From: Gaiellasilicea sp963705515
GTDB lineage: Bacteria; Actinomycetota; Thermoleophilia; Gaiellales; Gaiellaceae
NCBI GenBank assembly: GCA_963705515.1
Contig: CAVPJV010000003.1
Coordinates: forward strand, 1-64,000
Direction: 5' to 3'
Length of the DNA: 64,000 nucleotides
The position numbers were made by a program, and so were the translations under genes. Shown here in pieces: positions 34,178 through 43,862 of this stretch. The notes under the pieces are model-generated. The model worked only from the letters and a program-made list of their open reading frames with translations, had not been told where the DNA came from and searched no databases. How positions within the stretch are numbered: position 1 is the first letter of the stretch; each line of letters starts with the position of its first letter.

Positions 34178-36470
34178 TCAAAGGATCGCCGTCTCCGACG
34201 GCACCGCGACGAGCCCGAGCCGGACGGCCTGCTCGATCGCGTCGCTCCGGCTGGAGACGCCGAGCTTCCGGTAGACGGAGATCGCCTGCGTCTTGACCGT
34301 GTTGCGGGAGACGTACAGGCGCGCGCCGATCTCGCGGAAGGAGAGGTGGGTGGCGAGCAGCGGCAGCAGCCTGAGCTCCGCGCGCGTCAGGCCGGCGCCG
34401 TTGCGCTCGCTCGCCGCCCGCATCACGTCGATCTCGCTCTGGAGCTCCAGCGCCTGCTCCGGGAGGACGCCGAGGCCCGGCCGGCGGCGCAGGATGTCCA
34501 GCACCTCTTCCAGCAGCCCCCGGGCGGCCTCCGCATCGCGCAGCGTCACGTAGGCGCGGGCCAGCTCGAGGCGCGTCTGCACGGCCAGCCAGGGCAGCGC
34601 CTCGGTCAGCTGCGGCGTCAGGCTGAGCGCGGAGGCGAGGTTGGAGCGAGCGTGGTCCCAGTCGCTGCTGCGCAGGGAGGTGCGTGCGGACGCGGCGAGC
34701 TCGAGCGCGCTCGTCGTGTAGCCGTCGAGCCCCGCGGCCTCGGCAAGCTCCCGCGCGCGCAGCGAGTGCAGCTCTGCTGCGGCGTGCTCGCCGCGCGCGG
34801 CTGCGAGCAGCGAGCGCTCGCTGCTCGCGACGATGCGCGTGTCCGTCGCATCGAGCCGCTCTGCCGACTCCTCGGCCCGGGCGAGAATCGCGTCGGCGAG
34901 GGCGTCCTGTCCGCGGAGCACGAGCGTGCAGCCGAGCAGGAGCAGCGCCGTGGGGCGCCACTGGCTGGACGCCGGCAGGCCGGCCAGTGCGCGCTCGATG
35001 TCCACGCACATCTGGTCGACGCCGTCGCGGCACAAGGCGGCGTGCAGGAGCGAGATCGCCGGCTCGACGGACGCTTCGCCGTCGGCTCCGCGCTCGGCGG
35101 CGGCGAGCCAGCGCTCGGCCGCTGCCGGGCGCCCGCGAAGCGCGTGCAGCCAGCCTCCGGTGACGGCCACCTCCGGATAGCACTCGAGCTCCGTCTCGTC
35201 GAACTTCTCGAGCCAGCCTTCGACGTCGTCGATCCGGCCGCGGTAGTACGCCGGGAGCGCGATCGCGGCGACGATCCGCGCCATCCGGTCGGTGTCGGCG
35301 GATCCTTCGGCGTGGAGGAGCGCGGCTTCGAGGTTGCCTTGTGCCTCGAACCAGTCCGCCGCCCTGCGGTGGAGCTCGGCGCCGAGCTCGGGCTCGTTCT
35401 CGCTCAGCTCGCGTGCGAGCAGGTCGCGGAAGAGCGGATGGCACCGATAGGCCACGCCGTGCCGGTCGAGCGGAGCGAGCAGCAAGGGCATGCGGTCCAG
35501 CGCAGCCAGCACGCGTCCGGAGCCGGTGCGCTCGAGCACGGCGTCACAGGCCGGAGCCGTCAGGTGCTCGAGCACCGACGTCCGCCGGAGGAAGGTCAGC
35601 AGGTCGGGCGTCAGCTGCGAGAGGAACTCGGAGCGGAAGTACTCGGCCAGGAAGCGGTCGTCGCCGCCGGGGATCGCCTGGTCATCGTCGCTGGATGCGA
35701 GCGCGCCGAGGCGGATTCCCGCGGCCCAGCCCTCGCACCGCTCGAGCAGATCGCCGGCGTCGTCGGCCGCGAGCCCCGCGTCGAGCCCGCGCAGGAGCGC
35801 CTCGGCTTCGCGCGGGGTCAGTGCCAGCTCGCCGGCCTGCAGCTCCAGCAGCCTTCCGTCCGCCCGCAGACGCGCGATCGGCAACCCGGGGGTGAGGCGC
35901 CCGACGAGCGCCAGCGTCGATCCGGCGGGGACGTGCTCTGCCAGCGTCGACAGCGCTTTCGTCGCATTGCGGGAGCGGAGGAGATGGGCGTTGTCGACCA
36001 CGAGCACGAAGTCCTCGCTCGAGCTCAGCCGGGAGGCGAGCCGCGCAAGCTCGGCCGTCCACTCCTTCCGTCGGCGAACGGCGGGTCTGTCGGCTCTGGC
36101 CCTCGAGCCGGTCGAGCGCCGCGGTGAGCTGTGCGAGCAGGCGCGCCGCATCGTCCTCGGCCTCGTCGACCGACAGCCAGGCGACCGGCCGGCGTTCGCG
36201 CTCGGCCCACTGCGCGGCGAGCGTCGTCTTCCCGTATCCGGCCGGGGCGGTCAGGGTGACGAGCGCCGCGGCGGCGGTTCGCAGGCGATTCACGAGCGGC
36301 GTCGCGACACCGCCCAGGGCGGCGGGGACGGTACGCGAACCTTTGCTTCGACGACGTTCGACGGCACGGCTCGCGTTCGGCCGGAGCTCGAGCGCGGCAT
36401 GCCAGGGAGTATGCGAGGTCGGCCGAGCCCGCACCAGAGCGGGCGCACCACTCTTTGCCGTCGGGCTCAC
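34178..36470 (-). CDS. MalT-like LuxR-family ATPase regulator (LAL), one frameshift
   Basis: Large ATP-binding LuxR regulator of about 763 aa: a P-loop near the N-terminus (LTAPAGYGKTTLAAQWAE), Walker B DFVLVVDNAHLL, a helical-repeat middle, and a C-terminal GerE-type helix-turn-helix (LTRAELRLLPLLATHLS then FREIGARLYVSRNTVKTQAI). Such STAND ATPases bind a ligand, assemble and activate promoters. The two parts lie in different frames and join between about 36065 and 36115. It is the last gene of a minus-strand operon (38211 down) whose promoter carries the 17-bp palindrome, so self-regulation is possible. The exact start (36470 or a later codon) is uncertain. Confidence 0.8.
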
Positions 36471-36494
36471 ACCAGTGCCCGCCGTGCCAAGCTG

Positions 36495-37283
36495 TCAGGG
36501 AGCGGACGCGGCGGGAGGCAGGTTCATCGACGCGCGGAGATCGGTCAGCGGCGTCGCCGGAACGGTGATCAGCCCGCGCCTCGGCCGGTCGAGGTCGAAG
36601 GTGACGAGCAGGAGGAAGCTGATCAGGGCAGCGGCGACCAGCACGGTCCAGAGGCCGCGGCCGAGCAGCGCCAGATAGAACGCAAGCAACGCGAGCGCCA
36701 GCATGGCGCTCGCCAGCTCGAACCAGAGCACCGCCGGCGGCACCCGGTTGTTCAAGGCCGCCTTGCGCACGGTCTGCTGATCGATCATGTCGTTCAGGGT
36801 CTCGACGTAGAGTCGCGGCGCGCTGGCGGTCGGGGCGGCGGCGAGCGACCGGCCCGCGAGGGCCCAGAGCTCGCGCTGCAGCCTCTGGCCGTCCGCAAGG
36901 GCTTCCTTCGCGGCAGAGCTCGACGGAACGGCACTCGCCAGCCGAATGCTCGCGTCCGTGTAGTCGGTCAGCAGCTCGAGCGAACGGCTCCGCATCGGCT
37001 CGGCCAGGGTCTGCGCCCGCAGGTAGGTCGTCCCGATCGCGTTCGCCTCTTCGACGACGGATGCCCGACGGGTCTCGTAACGACCGACCGCGAGCGCAAG
37101 TCCGAAGGCGAGGATGAGGCCGACGAAGCCGAGCAACGCTGTCTGGACGACCCCGACCGGCTCGTGGAGGTCGGCGGTCCGGCGTCGCAGCGAACGGCCG
37201 GCGAGATGGCCGATCCCGGTCGCCGCGAGGGTGGCCCCGATGACGAGCGCTGCGAGCTCGAGGCTACTGAGCCGGAAGAACAC
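36495..37283 (-). CDS. DUF4239 (bestrophin-like) membrane protein, second copy
   Basis: 262 aa with an N-terminal helix pair (LAALVIGATLAATGIGHLAG; ALLGFVGLILAFGLALAVGR), the soluble EEANAIGTTYLRAQTLAEPM segment typical of DUF4239, and two late helices (LWFELASAMLALALLAFY, LWTVLVAAALISFLLLV). Start GTG 37283, 27 bases after the NTF2-like gene. More distant from the 29437 copy than the other pairs in this window are from each other. Channel-like function is only suggested by the family name. Confidence 0.75.
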   Translation of the reverse strand: MFFRLSSLELAALVIGATLAATGIGHLAGRSLRRRTADLHEPVGVVQTALLGFVGLILAFGLALAVGRYETRRASVVEEANAIGTTYLRAQTLAEPMRSRSLELLTDYTDASIRLASAVPSSSAAKEALADGQRLQRELWALAGRSLAAAPTASAPRLYVETLNDMIDQQTVRKAALNNRVPPAVLWFELASAMLALALLAFYLALLGRGLWTVLVAAALISFLLLVTFDLDRPRRGLITVPATPLTDLRASMNLPPAASAP

Positions 37284-37310
37284 ACCGATCTCCGAGGCGG
37301 GACGGCGCGC

Positions 37311-37682
37311 TCACCCGACGCTGCGCATCTCGTAGCGGCTCACCTTGCCGTCGCGGACCGTCAGCTCGACCCGCCGCAGCCGCCTGTACGCGAACTCGCC
37401 GGTCGCCTTCAGCGTGTAGACCTGGCGCACGTCCATGGCGACACGGCCCTCGCCGAGCTCGACCAGCTCGCCACGCTCGAACACGAGATCGAGCTTGTCC
37501 GGGGGATTGACCCAGGTCAGCTCGCGCCGGATCTCGTCCACCCCGACGAGACTGCGCTGCGGCGTCACCCACTCGGCGTCGGAGGCCAGGAACGGGTAGA
37601 CCGGATCGCGGTCGCCGGTCTTCGCCGCCACTTCGAGTGCGGCCAGGAAGCCCGTCGCTACGTCCGCGATGTCCGTGCTCAT
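37311..37682 (-). CDS. NTF2-like (SnoaL-type) protein, 123 aa
   Basis: Alpha+beta cone fold predicted from ATGFLAALEVAAKTGDRDPV followed by YPFLASDAEWVTPQRSLVG and RVAMDVRQVYTLKATGEFAY. This pattern is shared by SnoaL-like ketosteroid isomerase relatives, many of which are not enzymes. ATG 37682 (MSTDIADVA) lies five bases after the DUF6325 stop and has no Shine-Dalgarno of its own, so it is translated by coupling. Confidence 0.65.
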   Translation of the reverse strand: MSTDIADVATGFLAALEVAAKTGDRDPVYPFLASDAEWVTPQRSLVGVDEIRRELTWVNPPDKLDLVFERGELVELGEGRVAMDVRQVYTLKATGEFAYRRLRRVELTVRDGKVSRYEMRSVG

Positions 37683-37689
37683 GCGCGGC

Positions 37690-38211
37690 CTACGCGCGGT
37701 CGTCGTTCCAGGCACGCCGATGCTCGAACGCGCCGCCGGTCTCCATGATCTGAATGGGAGTCACCCATTCGTTGAGCAGCTCGAAGCCGTTCGCACGCGA
37801 GACCGCTCCGAGAAACGGCTCGGCCCAGACGTGCTCCATCAGCGCGACGGCGGTTGTCATCCCGGCGGGCACGAGCTGTTCCAGCCGGAAGACGTCGTCG
37901 TCGTTGAACAGGTGGCCGTCCATCATCTCCGCCAGCCCTTTCATGCCGCCGCGCTCGACCCCCGGCAGCCCCTCACGCGCGAAGCCGGCGAGCGCACCCA
38001 TCGCTTCGCCGAACTGAGCGGCCTCCTCCCAGTTGAGGTCGCTGGCGCGGATGTGCGTGACCGCTCCCGCCTCGTCCTTCCGGACGAGCATCAGGTCGAT
38101 GATCCGAACGATCCTTTCCCGCTTCAGACGCTCCAGCTCCGGCCAGATCTCGCCCCGGAACCGGTTGCCGTCGAAGCCGACGACGAGCATCTGGATCGGC
38201 CCATAGCCCAT
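37690..38211 (-). CDS. DUF6325-family protein, first copy
   Basis: 173 aa, MGYGPIQMLVVGFDGNRFRG, homologous along its whole length to the gene at 39421-39939 (MTMGPVQLLVVGFEGGEF). Shared features: the opening strand, ELERLKRERIVRIIDLMLV, a glycine-rich segment in the middle, then DDDVFRLEQLVPAG and ALMEHVWAEPF. The fold looks like that of general-stress (GsiB/Gls-like, DUF1269) proteins but this is an impression. First gene of an operon leading to a MalT-like regulator. ATG 38211 follows a TACGAT box by eight bases. Confidence 0.7.
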   Translation of the reverse strand: MGYGPIQMLVVGFDGNRFRGEIWPELERLKRERIVRIIDLMLVRKDEAGAVTHIRASDLNWEEAAQFGEAMGALAGFAREGLPGVERGGMKGLAEMMDGHLFNDDDVFRLEQLVPAGMTTAVALMEHVWAEPFLGAVSRANGFELLNEWVTPIQIMETGGAFEHRRAWNDDRA

Positions 38212-38219
38212 TCCCGTTT

Positions 38220-38320
38220 ATCGTAGGGCCTGTGCACAGGCGCCGTCGTCATCCGACTCGGATGAAACGAAGAATCATGCGATTTGGATGACCTCGCCCG
38301 CTGCGCAGGCGCGAGAGGCT
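38220..38320. promoter_or_regulatory. Two 17-bp palindromes (38249-38265, 38275-38291)
   Basis: TCATCC-GACTC-GGATGA (centre 38257) and TCATGC-GATTT-GGATGA (centre 38283), 26 bases apart. Minus-strand TACGAT (38220-38225) is 37 bases from the first and lies eight bases before ATG 38211. Plus-strand GAGGCT (38315-38320) is 37 bases from the second and would start transcription toward the PAS-LuxR gene at about 38327. The stretch 38212-38521 holds no other recognised gene apart from the short frame listed next. Confidence 0.55.
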
Positions 38321-38326
38321 GTTGCC

Positions 38327-38397
38327 GTGCAGCGCAACACGACATGGCGAGTGGGGTCCCGGGGACGCCCGGTTCCCTAGCCGTCGAAGTAGGGAAC
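38327..38397 (+). other. 17-codon frame and 8-bp palindrome in the leader of the PAS-LuxR gene
   Basis: GTG 38327, at the predicted transcription start, opens a 17-codon frame ending TAG at 38378-38380. Its end overlaps a perfect inverted repeat, GTTCCCTA (38372-38379) and TAGGGAAC (38390-38397), with a ten-base loop. This could be an RNA hairpin in the leader or an operator; PAS-LuxR regulators of the PimM type bind related TCCC/GGGA palindromes. Neither role is shown. Confidence 0.35.
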
Positions 38398-38521
38398 TGG
38401 GCGCCCCGAGCGCGGGAAGACCTCGGAGTGCAGGCGGCCCCACCTCCGGGTTCCGGAGCGAGCCTGAACGTTCGGCGCGCCGCTGTCATGACGCGCATGC
38501 GTCAATTCTGGGAGTCGGGCC

Positions 38522-39115
38522 GTGCTGAACGAGGCCGGCACGGTCGAGGAGCTGCGGCGGATCGCACCCGACATCTCGCCGTCGGTGGCCAGGCTGCCGA
38601 TGCCGGCCTACATCCTCGACCGCAACGGCGTCGTCCGCTGGCTCAACATGGCCGCGGTCAAGGAGTTCGGCGACATGCGCGGCAAGCGGATCACCCAGAT
38701 CGTCGAACCGGAGTACGCCGCCAAGGCGCGGCAGGAGTTCGCCGCGAAGCTGCTCGGGACGCAGGTGTCGACGGAGGAGACAGTTGCGGTTCGCACGGCG
38801 GCCGGCCGGCGCGTCCAGGTGGACATCAGCTCGACGCAGCTCCTCCAGCAGGGATCGATCGTCGGCGTCTTCGGGCTCGCCGATCCGACGGGCGAGCCGC
38901 CCCGGCCGACGACAACGAGCTCCGTGCAGCTGACTCCGCGCCAACTCGACGTTCTCCGTTATGTCGCGGCCGGTTACTCGACGGAGCACATCGCGAAGAC
39001 GCTCGGGATCTCGATCGAGACGGTACGGAATCACGTCCGCGGCCTGATGGGGCGCCTGGGCGTGCACTCGCGCCTCGAAGCCGTGATCCGAGGGCACGAG
39101 CTCGGGATCGTCTAG
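38522..39115 (+). CDS. PAS-LuxR transcriptional regulator
   Basis: 197 aa: an N-terminal PAS domain (PMPAYILDRNGVVRWLNMAA to about residue 120) and a C-terminal GerE helix-turn-helix (LTPRQLDVLRYVAAGYSTEH then IAKTLGISIETVRNHVRGLM). PAS domains sense redox, light or small ligands; with no cofactor residue visible the signal is unknown. GTG 38522 has GGGAG seven bases upstream. It is flanked on the left by two 17-bp palindromes and sits between the two DUF6325 operons, so it is a candidate regulator of them. Confidence 0.85.
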   Translation: MLNEAGTVEELRRIAPDISPSVARLPMPAYILDRNGVVRWLNMAAVKEFGDMRGKRITQIVEPEYAAKARQEFAAKLLGTQVSTEETVAVRTAAGRRVQVDISSTQLLQQGSIVGVFGLADPTGEPPRPTTTSSVQLTPRQLDVLRYVAAGYSTEHIAKTLGISIETVRNHVRGLMGRLGVHSRLEAVIRGHELGIV

Positions 39116-39118
39116 GAG

Positions 39119-39379
39119 CTACGCGACGGGACGCGTGTGCGGCTCCATCTCCTTGGCGTAGTCGTCCAACGCCGCATCCATCGACGGCCTCGACAGCAGG
39201 TAGATGAACGTGCCGAGCCAGGGCAGGAAGACGACGCAGGCCACCCAGAGGGCCTTCGAGCCGCCATGCATGTCGCGGCGGCGGAAGATGTCCGCCAGGG
39301 CGAAGATCCAGAGCGTGAGCAGGGGAATCCAGATCAGCAACAGGAAGAACACGTCCCAGAACGTCGAGCCGACGATCAC
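39119..39379 (-). CDS. PLDc_N-domain membrane protein, 86 aa
   Basis: Two helices (FWDVFFLLLIWIPLLTLWIF and ALWVACVVFLPWLGTFIYLL) linked by ADIFRRRDMHGGSK, the PLDc_N signature, and a charged tail DDYAKEMEPHTRPVA. Relative of the 62-aa protein at 33950. Good Shine-Dalgarno (GGAGG) before ATG 39379. Last gene of the run SHOCT-DUF6325-PLDc_N on the minus strand, convergent with the PAS-LuxR gene. Confidence 0.75.
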   Translation of the reverse strand: MIVGSTFWDVFFLLLIWIPLLTLWIFALADIFRRRDMHGGSKALWVACVVFLPWLGTFIYLLSRPSMDAALDDYAKEMEPHTRPVA

Positions 39380-39420
39380 GGTGCCTCCCTCCTTTCGATG
39401 ACGGAGCTGCGTGTTTCGGG

Positions 39421-39939
39421 TCAGGTGGTGCTCAGCTGCCGCTCTGCCTCCTCGGCGGCGACGATCCCGATCCCGACGAGATCGGCGGGGTGGATCCAGG
39501 CATCGGCGAGATGGAAGCCGCCTGCGCGGCGGATGCCGTCTCGCAGCGGAATCGCCCAGCGGTGCTCGAGCAGCACGATCGCGGCAGCGGTGCCGTTCGG
39601 GATCGCGTCGTCGACGTACCAGACGTCGTCGTCGAACACGTGACCGTCCTCGAGTGCGGCCGCGCCTTCGATAGCGCCGAGCTCGGCTCCCTCGTCGCCT
39701 GCCGCCCCGAAGCCGATCAGCGCGCCGACCGTGGCGCCGAACGCCTCGGCCTCCTCCGGCGAGAGGTCGCTCCGGAGGATCTTCTCCACGTTGCCGTTGT
39801 CATCCTTGCGGACGAATGCGAGGTCGATCAGCCGCACGACGTCGTCCTCGCGCAGGCGGTCGAGCTCGGCGAGGATCTCGCCGTTGAACTCCCCGCCCTC
39901 GAAGCCGACCACGAGCAGCTGCACCGGTCCCATCGTCAT
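39421..39939 (-). CDS. DUF6325-family protein, second copy
   Basis: 172 aa, MTMGPVQLLVVGFEGGEF, paralogue of 37690-38211. More acidic than the first copy, with DLAFVRKDDNGNVEKILRSD, GATVGALIGFGAAGDEGAE and the C-terminal LVGIGIVAAEEAERQLS. It follows the SHOCT gene by 13 bases with GAGAGGAG upstream of the ATG at 39939. Function not known; the pairing with SHOCT and PLDc_N proteins is repeated in this window. Confidence 0.7.
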   Translation of the reverse strand: MTMGPVQLLVVGFEGGEFNGEILAELDRLREDDVVRLIDLAFVRKDDNGNVEKILRSDLSPEEAEAFGATVGALIGFGAAGDEGAELGAIEGAAALEDGHVFDDDVWYVDDAIPNGTAAAIVLLEHRWAIPLRDGIRRAGGFHLADAWIHPADLVGIGIVAAEEAERQLSTT

Positions 39940-39952
39940 CCCGCTCTCCTCT

Positions 39953-40150
39953 CTAGCCCGCGAGCAGGTGACGCTTCACAGACTCGAACTCGTCCTCGGT
40001 CAGGGCCTTTCGCAGACCTTCCAGCTCTGCGATCAACCCCAGCTGCGACCCCGACCGGGTGAGCCCGCGTCGCGCGCGCCCGCCATCCGGGTGCAGCGCG
40101 GCGCCGACCATTCCTGCTCGTCGAACCGGTCTTCGCCCTCGATTCACCAC
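39953..40150 (-). CDS. SHOCT-domain small protein, second copy
   Basis: 65 aa. Basic N-terminus with VVNRGRRPVRRAGMVGAA, like RRRGRPLMRAAMVGG of the copy at 28566, and a C-terminal SHOCT domain LIAELEGLRKALTEDEFESV ending KRHLLAG. GTG 40150 is chosen for its GGAG eight bases upstream and for the match to the other copy; the frame extends further up to 40237 without similarity. Confidence 0.7.
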   Translation of the reverse strand: MVNRGRRPVRRAGMVGAALHPDGGRARRGLTRSGSQLGLIAELEGLRKALTEDEFESVKRHLLAG

Positions 40151-40179
40151 GCGCGTATCTCCTCTCGGCGTCCCAGCCG

Positions 40180-40225
40180 ATGCTCCTGAAGGGCGGGGTG
40201 GCGCTGCGTCACCCGCTCGGGGTGA
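40180..40225 (-). promoter_or_regulatory. 17-bp palindrome (40209-40225) and -10 box
   Basis: TCACCC-GCTCG-GGGTGA, centre 40217, between the end of the LAL gene and the SHOCT gene. Minus-strand GAGCAT (40180-40185) ends 37 bases from the centre. The leader would include the GAGAGGAG of the SHOCT gene. Confidence 0.55.
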
Positions 40226-40240
40226 TCGGCGAGCCAACTC

Positions 40241-42920
40241 TCAGAGCAGCTCGAGCTCACGCGCCCGTTCGACCGCATCGCGCCGCCGCGAGACTGCGAG
40301 CTTCCGGTAGATGCTCTTGAGATGGGTCTTGACCGTGTTCGACGTGACGAAGAGCTCGCCGGCGATCTCCGCGTTGGACATCATCGTCGGGAGGAACCGG
40401 AGCACCGACTGCTCGCGCCCGCTCAGAGGCTCCAGCAGCTCGGCTTTCGTCACGGCGACGCTCGGTGCGCGCTTGCGGAACGCCGCCAGGAGCTCGCCCG
40501 CGAACGAGCGGTGGGCGGTGCCCCACCTGATCCGCTGCTCGAGCAGCACCTGAACAGCCGACCCGCAGTCCAGGAACGGCCGCCGGTGGCTGTTCGGCCC
40601 TGCGAGCTGCAGCGCGCGCTCGATCACCTCGCCCGCGCGGTCGTCGTCGTGCAGCGCGTGTAGCGCAACCGCCGTCAGGACGCACGCTTCGATCCGGAGG
40701 CCGAAGGAGTCCAGCTCGTCGTCCGGTCGGCGCTCCAGGATCGCGAGCGCGGCCTCGGGCTCACCCTCGGCGAGCGAGAGCCTGGCCCGGAGCAGCGCGA
40801 TCGCCGGCGTCTCTCCGATCCGGGCCGTCTTCCGGTCGAGCGCGGCCCGCGCCGCCTCGAGGTCGCCGCGCGCGGCCAGCAGCCGAGCCTCCGCCGTCTC
40901 CAGGATCGGGGCGAGCGCCTGCGGCGGCTGCCACCCGTCGAGGTCGATCGACCTGCCGCGCAGCTCGGCCAGGGCGGCACCCGCCTCACGCGGGCCCCGA
41001 GCGCCGCGGACGAGCGACCAGAGTGCGGCGGCCGCGAGCCGTCCCCGGCGATCACCGGCGACGTCGGCGGCCGCCGCGGCGCGATCGAGATGGCGCTCGG
41101 CTGCCGTGAGGTCGTCCCAGAGGAGATGCGTCCAGCCGAGCGCGAGCTCCGCGCCGACAAGCGGCGTCCCGGCCGAAAGGCCGCCGAGCTCTGCGTCCTC
41201 GACCGCATCGGTCGCCAGCTCTGCCGACCGCCGGAGGCGGCCGCGGCCGGCCTCGAGCAGCGCCAGCTCGCCGAGCACGCTTGCCGCCATCGTCCGAAGA
41301 CCGGCGCGCCGGGAGAGCTCGAGCGCAGCTCCGAGCAGCGCGTCCGCCTCGTCCAGCTCTCCGCGTGCCGATTTGGCCGCGCCGAGATGCGCGAGCGCGA
41401 ATGCGCCCTGGGCTGCGGTGCGGGTCGTCGCGTCGAAGCCGGTGGCTGCCGGTGCCTCGACGAGGCCGGACGCGATCGCCTCGAGGAGCTCGTAGTCGCC
41501 GTCGAGCTGCGCGAGCGCTGCGCCCGCCTGGAGCCGGAGAACGCGCACGCCGCTGAAGGCCCCCACTACGTCGAGGGACTCGTCCGCCGCGGCCAGCCGC
41601 CGTTCGGCCTCCTGCCGTTCCCCGCTCGCGAGGCTCGCGAAAGCACTCAGGAGGCAGAGGCTCGGGACGACCCTCGGTCGCCTCCGTCGGCAGCTGGAGC
41701 AGCGCGTCGTGCTCCTCTCCGGTCGCCTCGTAGCCGACGACGTGCCACGCCTCGGCGGCGATCTCGTCGGCGAGATCCCAGTCGCCGCCTGCGAGCGCGT
41801 CCCGGAACGCCGGAACGGGCTCGTGCGCCGTCCAGTGCCAGCGCGCGCTGAGGCGCTGCAGCAGGCCGAGGTCGTGCGGGCGCGTGCGGCGCAGCTGCGC
41901 GCGGAGGAACTCCAGCAGCAGCCCGTGATAGCGGTACCGGACCTCGGACCCGGCGTAGCCGGAGACGAGGAAGTTCGCTGCCGCGAGCTCGGCCAACACC
42001 CTGCCGCCGTCGCGCCGGCCGGTCAACGCGTCGGCGAGCTCCGCGCTGATCGTGTCCGGAACGGACGTACGGAGCAGGAACTCGCGCAGGCGGTCGGGCT
42101 GCCGGTCGAGGATCTCGTTCAGCAGGTAGTCCGCGACGGCCCGATCGTCGCCCGCGAAACGGCGCAGGAAGCCGGCGCGATCCGACTCCGAGGCGAGCGA
42201 GAGCGCGGCGAGGCGGATCCCGGCGGCCCAGCCCTCGGTGCGATCGCGCAGCGCCTCGACATCGCCCTCGGCCAGATCGGTCGCGAACGGCTCGAGCGCC
42301 TCGCCGCACTCGTCCACGGTGAACGCGAGCTCGGCGGCCCGGATCTCGGTGAGGTCGTCCGTCAGGCGCAGGCGCTGCAGGCGCAGGCTCGGGTCCGCCC
42401 GTGTCGAGAGCACCAGCCTGAGCCCGCTCGGCGAGCGGTCGATGAGTGTCTGCAGCTCCCGCTGGACGATCGGGCTCTCGATCTCGTGGAAGTCGTCGAG
42501 CACGAGCACCACGGGCTCGTCGCGACCTTCGAGGCGGTCGGCGATCTGCATCGCCAGGCGCACTTCGCCGGTGTTGGCCGACGTGCCGTCGAGCGCGCCG
42601 GCGCCGGCGAGCGCGCGCTCGACGCCGAGCCAGAAGCGAGGGCTCCAGTTGTCGTCGCGGTCGAGCCCGAGCCAGGCGACGCGCCGAGGCTCGGCCTCCG
42701 CGGCCCACGACGACAGCAGCACCGTCTTCCCCGAGCCTGCGTGCGCCGAGATGAGCGTCACCAACCCTGTCGTTCCACGCTCGATCAGCTCGTGCAGCCT
42801 CGGGCGGTCGACCAGGCGCGCCGGGGGCGCGGGCGGAACGAGCTTCGCAGCCGGGAACGGCACGGCCGGGCGTCGGCGAGCCGTTGGAGTACGGGTGTTT
42901 TCGACGGCAACCGTCTGCAT
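40241..42920 (-). CDS. MalT-like LuxR-family ATPase regulator (LAL), second copy, one frameshift
   Basis: About 892 aa. P-loop LISAHAGSGKTVLLSSWAAE, Walker B PVVLVLDDFHEIESP, sensor-type LRLVLSTRADPSLRL, winged-helix part LREFLLRTSVPDTISAE, a helical-repeat region, and the C-terminal GerE domain LSGREQSVLRFLPTMMSNAE then IAGELFVTSNTVKTHLKSIY, quite close to MalT. One extra G near 41671 separates ...QLPTEATE from VVPSLCLLSAF in the next frame. It would activate transcription on binding an inducer. Start ATG 42920. No 17-bp palindrome was seen before it. Confidence 0.85.
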
Positions 42921-43062
42921 CGTTCCCTGGGGTCTCGGGGTTGGACGGCCGGTTTCCCCGGCTGGCTACGAGTTTTCCAGCATTCTCCGAAACTCCCAAG
43001 GGGGCACGCAGGCATCCCGACCGCGTGCTGGCACGACGGTCGGTCGGGCGCGCACCACTGCT

Positions 43063-43752
43063 CTACCTGACCGCGCTGTCCGGCGGAACCTCGGCGAGAT
43101 AGAGGAGAACGGCAGAAACGCGCCTGCTCACGACCGATTCGTCCGCCAGACCCAGCTTGAGGAAGATCGAGCCGACGTGCTTCTCGACGGCCCGCGTCGT
43201 CACGACGAGGCTCTGCGCGATCGCCGCGTTGCTCTTTCCCTGGGCCATGCCCGCGAGCACGTCGCGTTCCCGCGGCGTCAGCTCGTTCAGGGGTGAGTCA
43301 TGGCGACGGCCCTGGGCGCTCAGCAGCAGCTCCATCATGCGCGGATCGATCATCGAGCCGCCGCGGGCGACGATCTCGATCGCCGTGCGGAGCTCCTCGC
43401 TGTCGTGGACTCGGTCCTTCAGCAGGTAGGCGCGACCCTCGGCGCCGTTCGCCATCAGCGCCGCGCCGTGATGCGGCTCGGCGAACTGGCTGAGCACGAT
43501 GACGCCGATCTCCGCATGCGTCTCCCGGAGCCGGTGTGCGACCCGGATGCCCTCACCGTCACCAGCAGGAGGCATCCGCAGGTCGGTGATGACGACGTCG
43601 GGCTGTTCGCGGTCGACCGCCTCGAGCAGTGAGTCGCCGTCGCTGCAGACGGCCGCGACCTCGATCCCTTCCAGCCCGCTCAGCACCTGTCCGATCGCTT
43701 CGCGCATCAGGTAGGAGTCGTCGGCGAGAGCGATTCGGAACTCTGCGTCCAT
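43063..43752 (-). CDS. NarL-family response regulator
   Basis: 229 aa. Receiver domain with the acidic pair Asp11/Asp12 (IALADDSYLMREAI), the phosphate-accepting Asp57 (VVITDLRMPP), a switch residue in VIVLSQFAEPHHG and the conserved lysine in AYLLKDRVHD; then a GerE helix-turn-helix (LTPRERDVLAGMAQGKSNAA then IAQSLVVTTRAVEKHVGSIF). Divergent from the sensor kinase at 43863, which is its likely partner. An insert in the receiver (PAGDGEGIRVAHRL) is common to this subfamily. Confidence 0.9.
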   Translation of the reverse strand: MDAEFRIALADDSYLMREAIGQVLSGLEGIEVAAVCSDGDSLLEAVDREQPDVVITDLRMPPAGDGEGIRVAHRLRETHAEIGVIVLSQFAEPHHGAALMANGAEGRAYLLKDRVHDSEELRTAIEIVARGGSMIDPRMMELLLSAQGRRHDSPLNELTPRERDVLAGMAQGKSNAAIAQSLVVTTRAVEKHVGSIFLKLGLADESVVSRRVSAVLLYLAEVPPDSAVR

Positions 43753-43862
43753 GCTCGGCGAAATCTACCCGCCTGCAGACGGCCGCCTCGTGTTTACCGG
43801 ATCGACACAGCCGGACGCCGCCTCCGTTTGCGGATTTTCCCTGCAACAGCGAGACTCAAGCC

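Noticed and set aside
33563..36127. An 854-codon open frame on the plus strand
   Set aside because: Apart from its first 13 codons (start of the holin-like gene) it is antisense to the LAL regulator, whose minus-strand frames carry the conserved domains.
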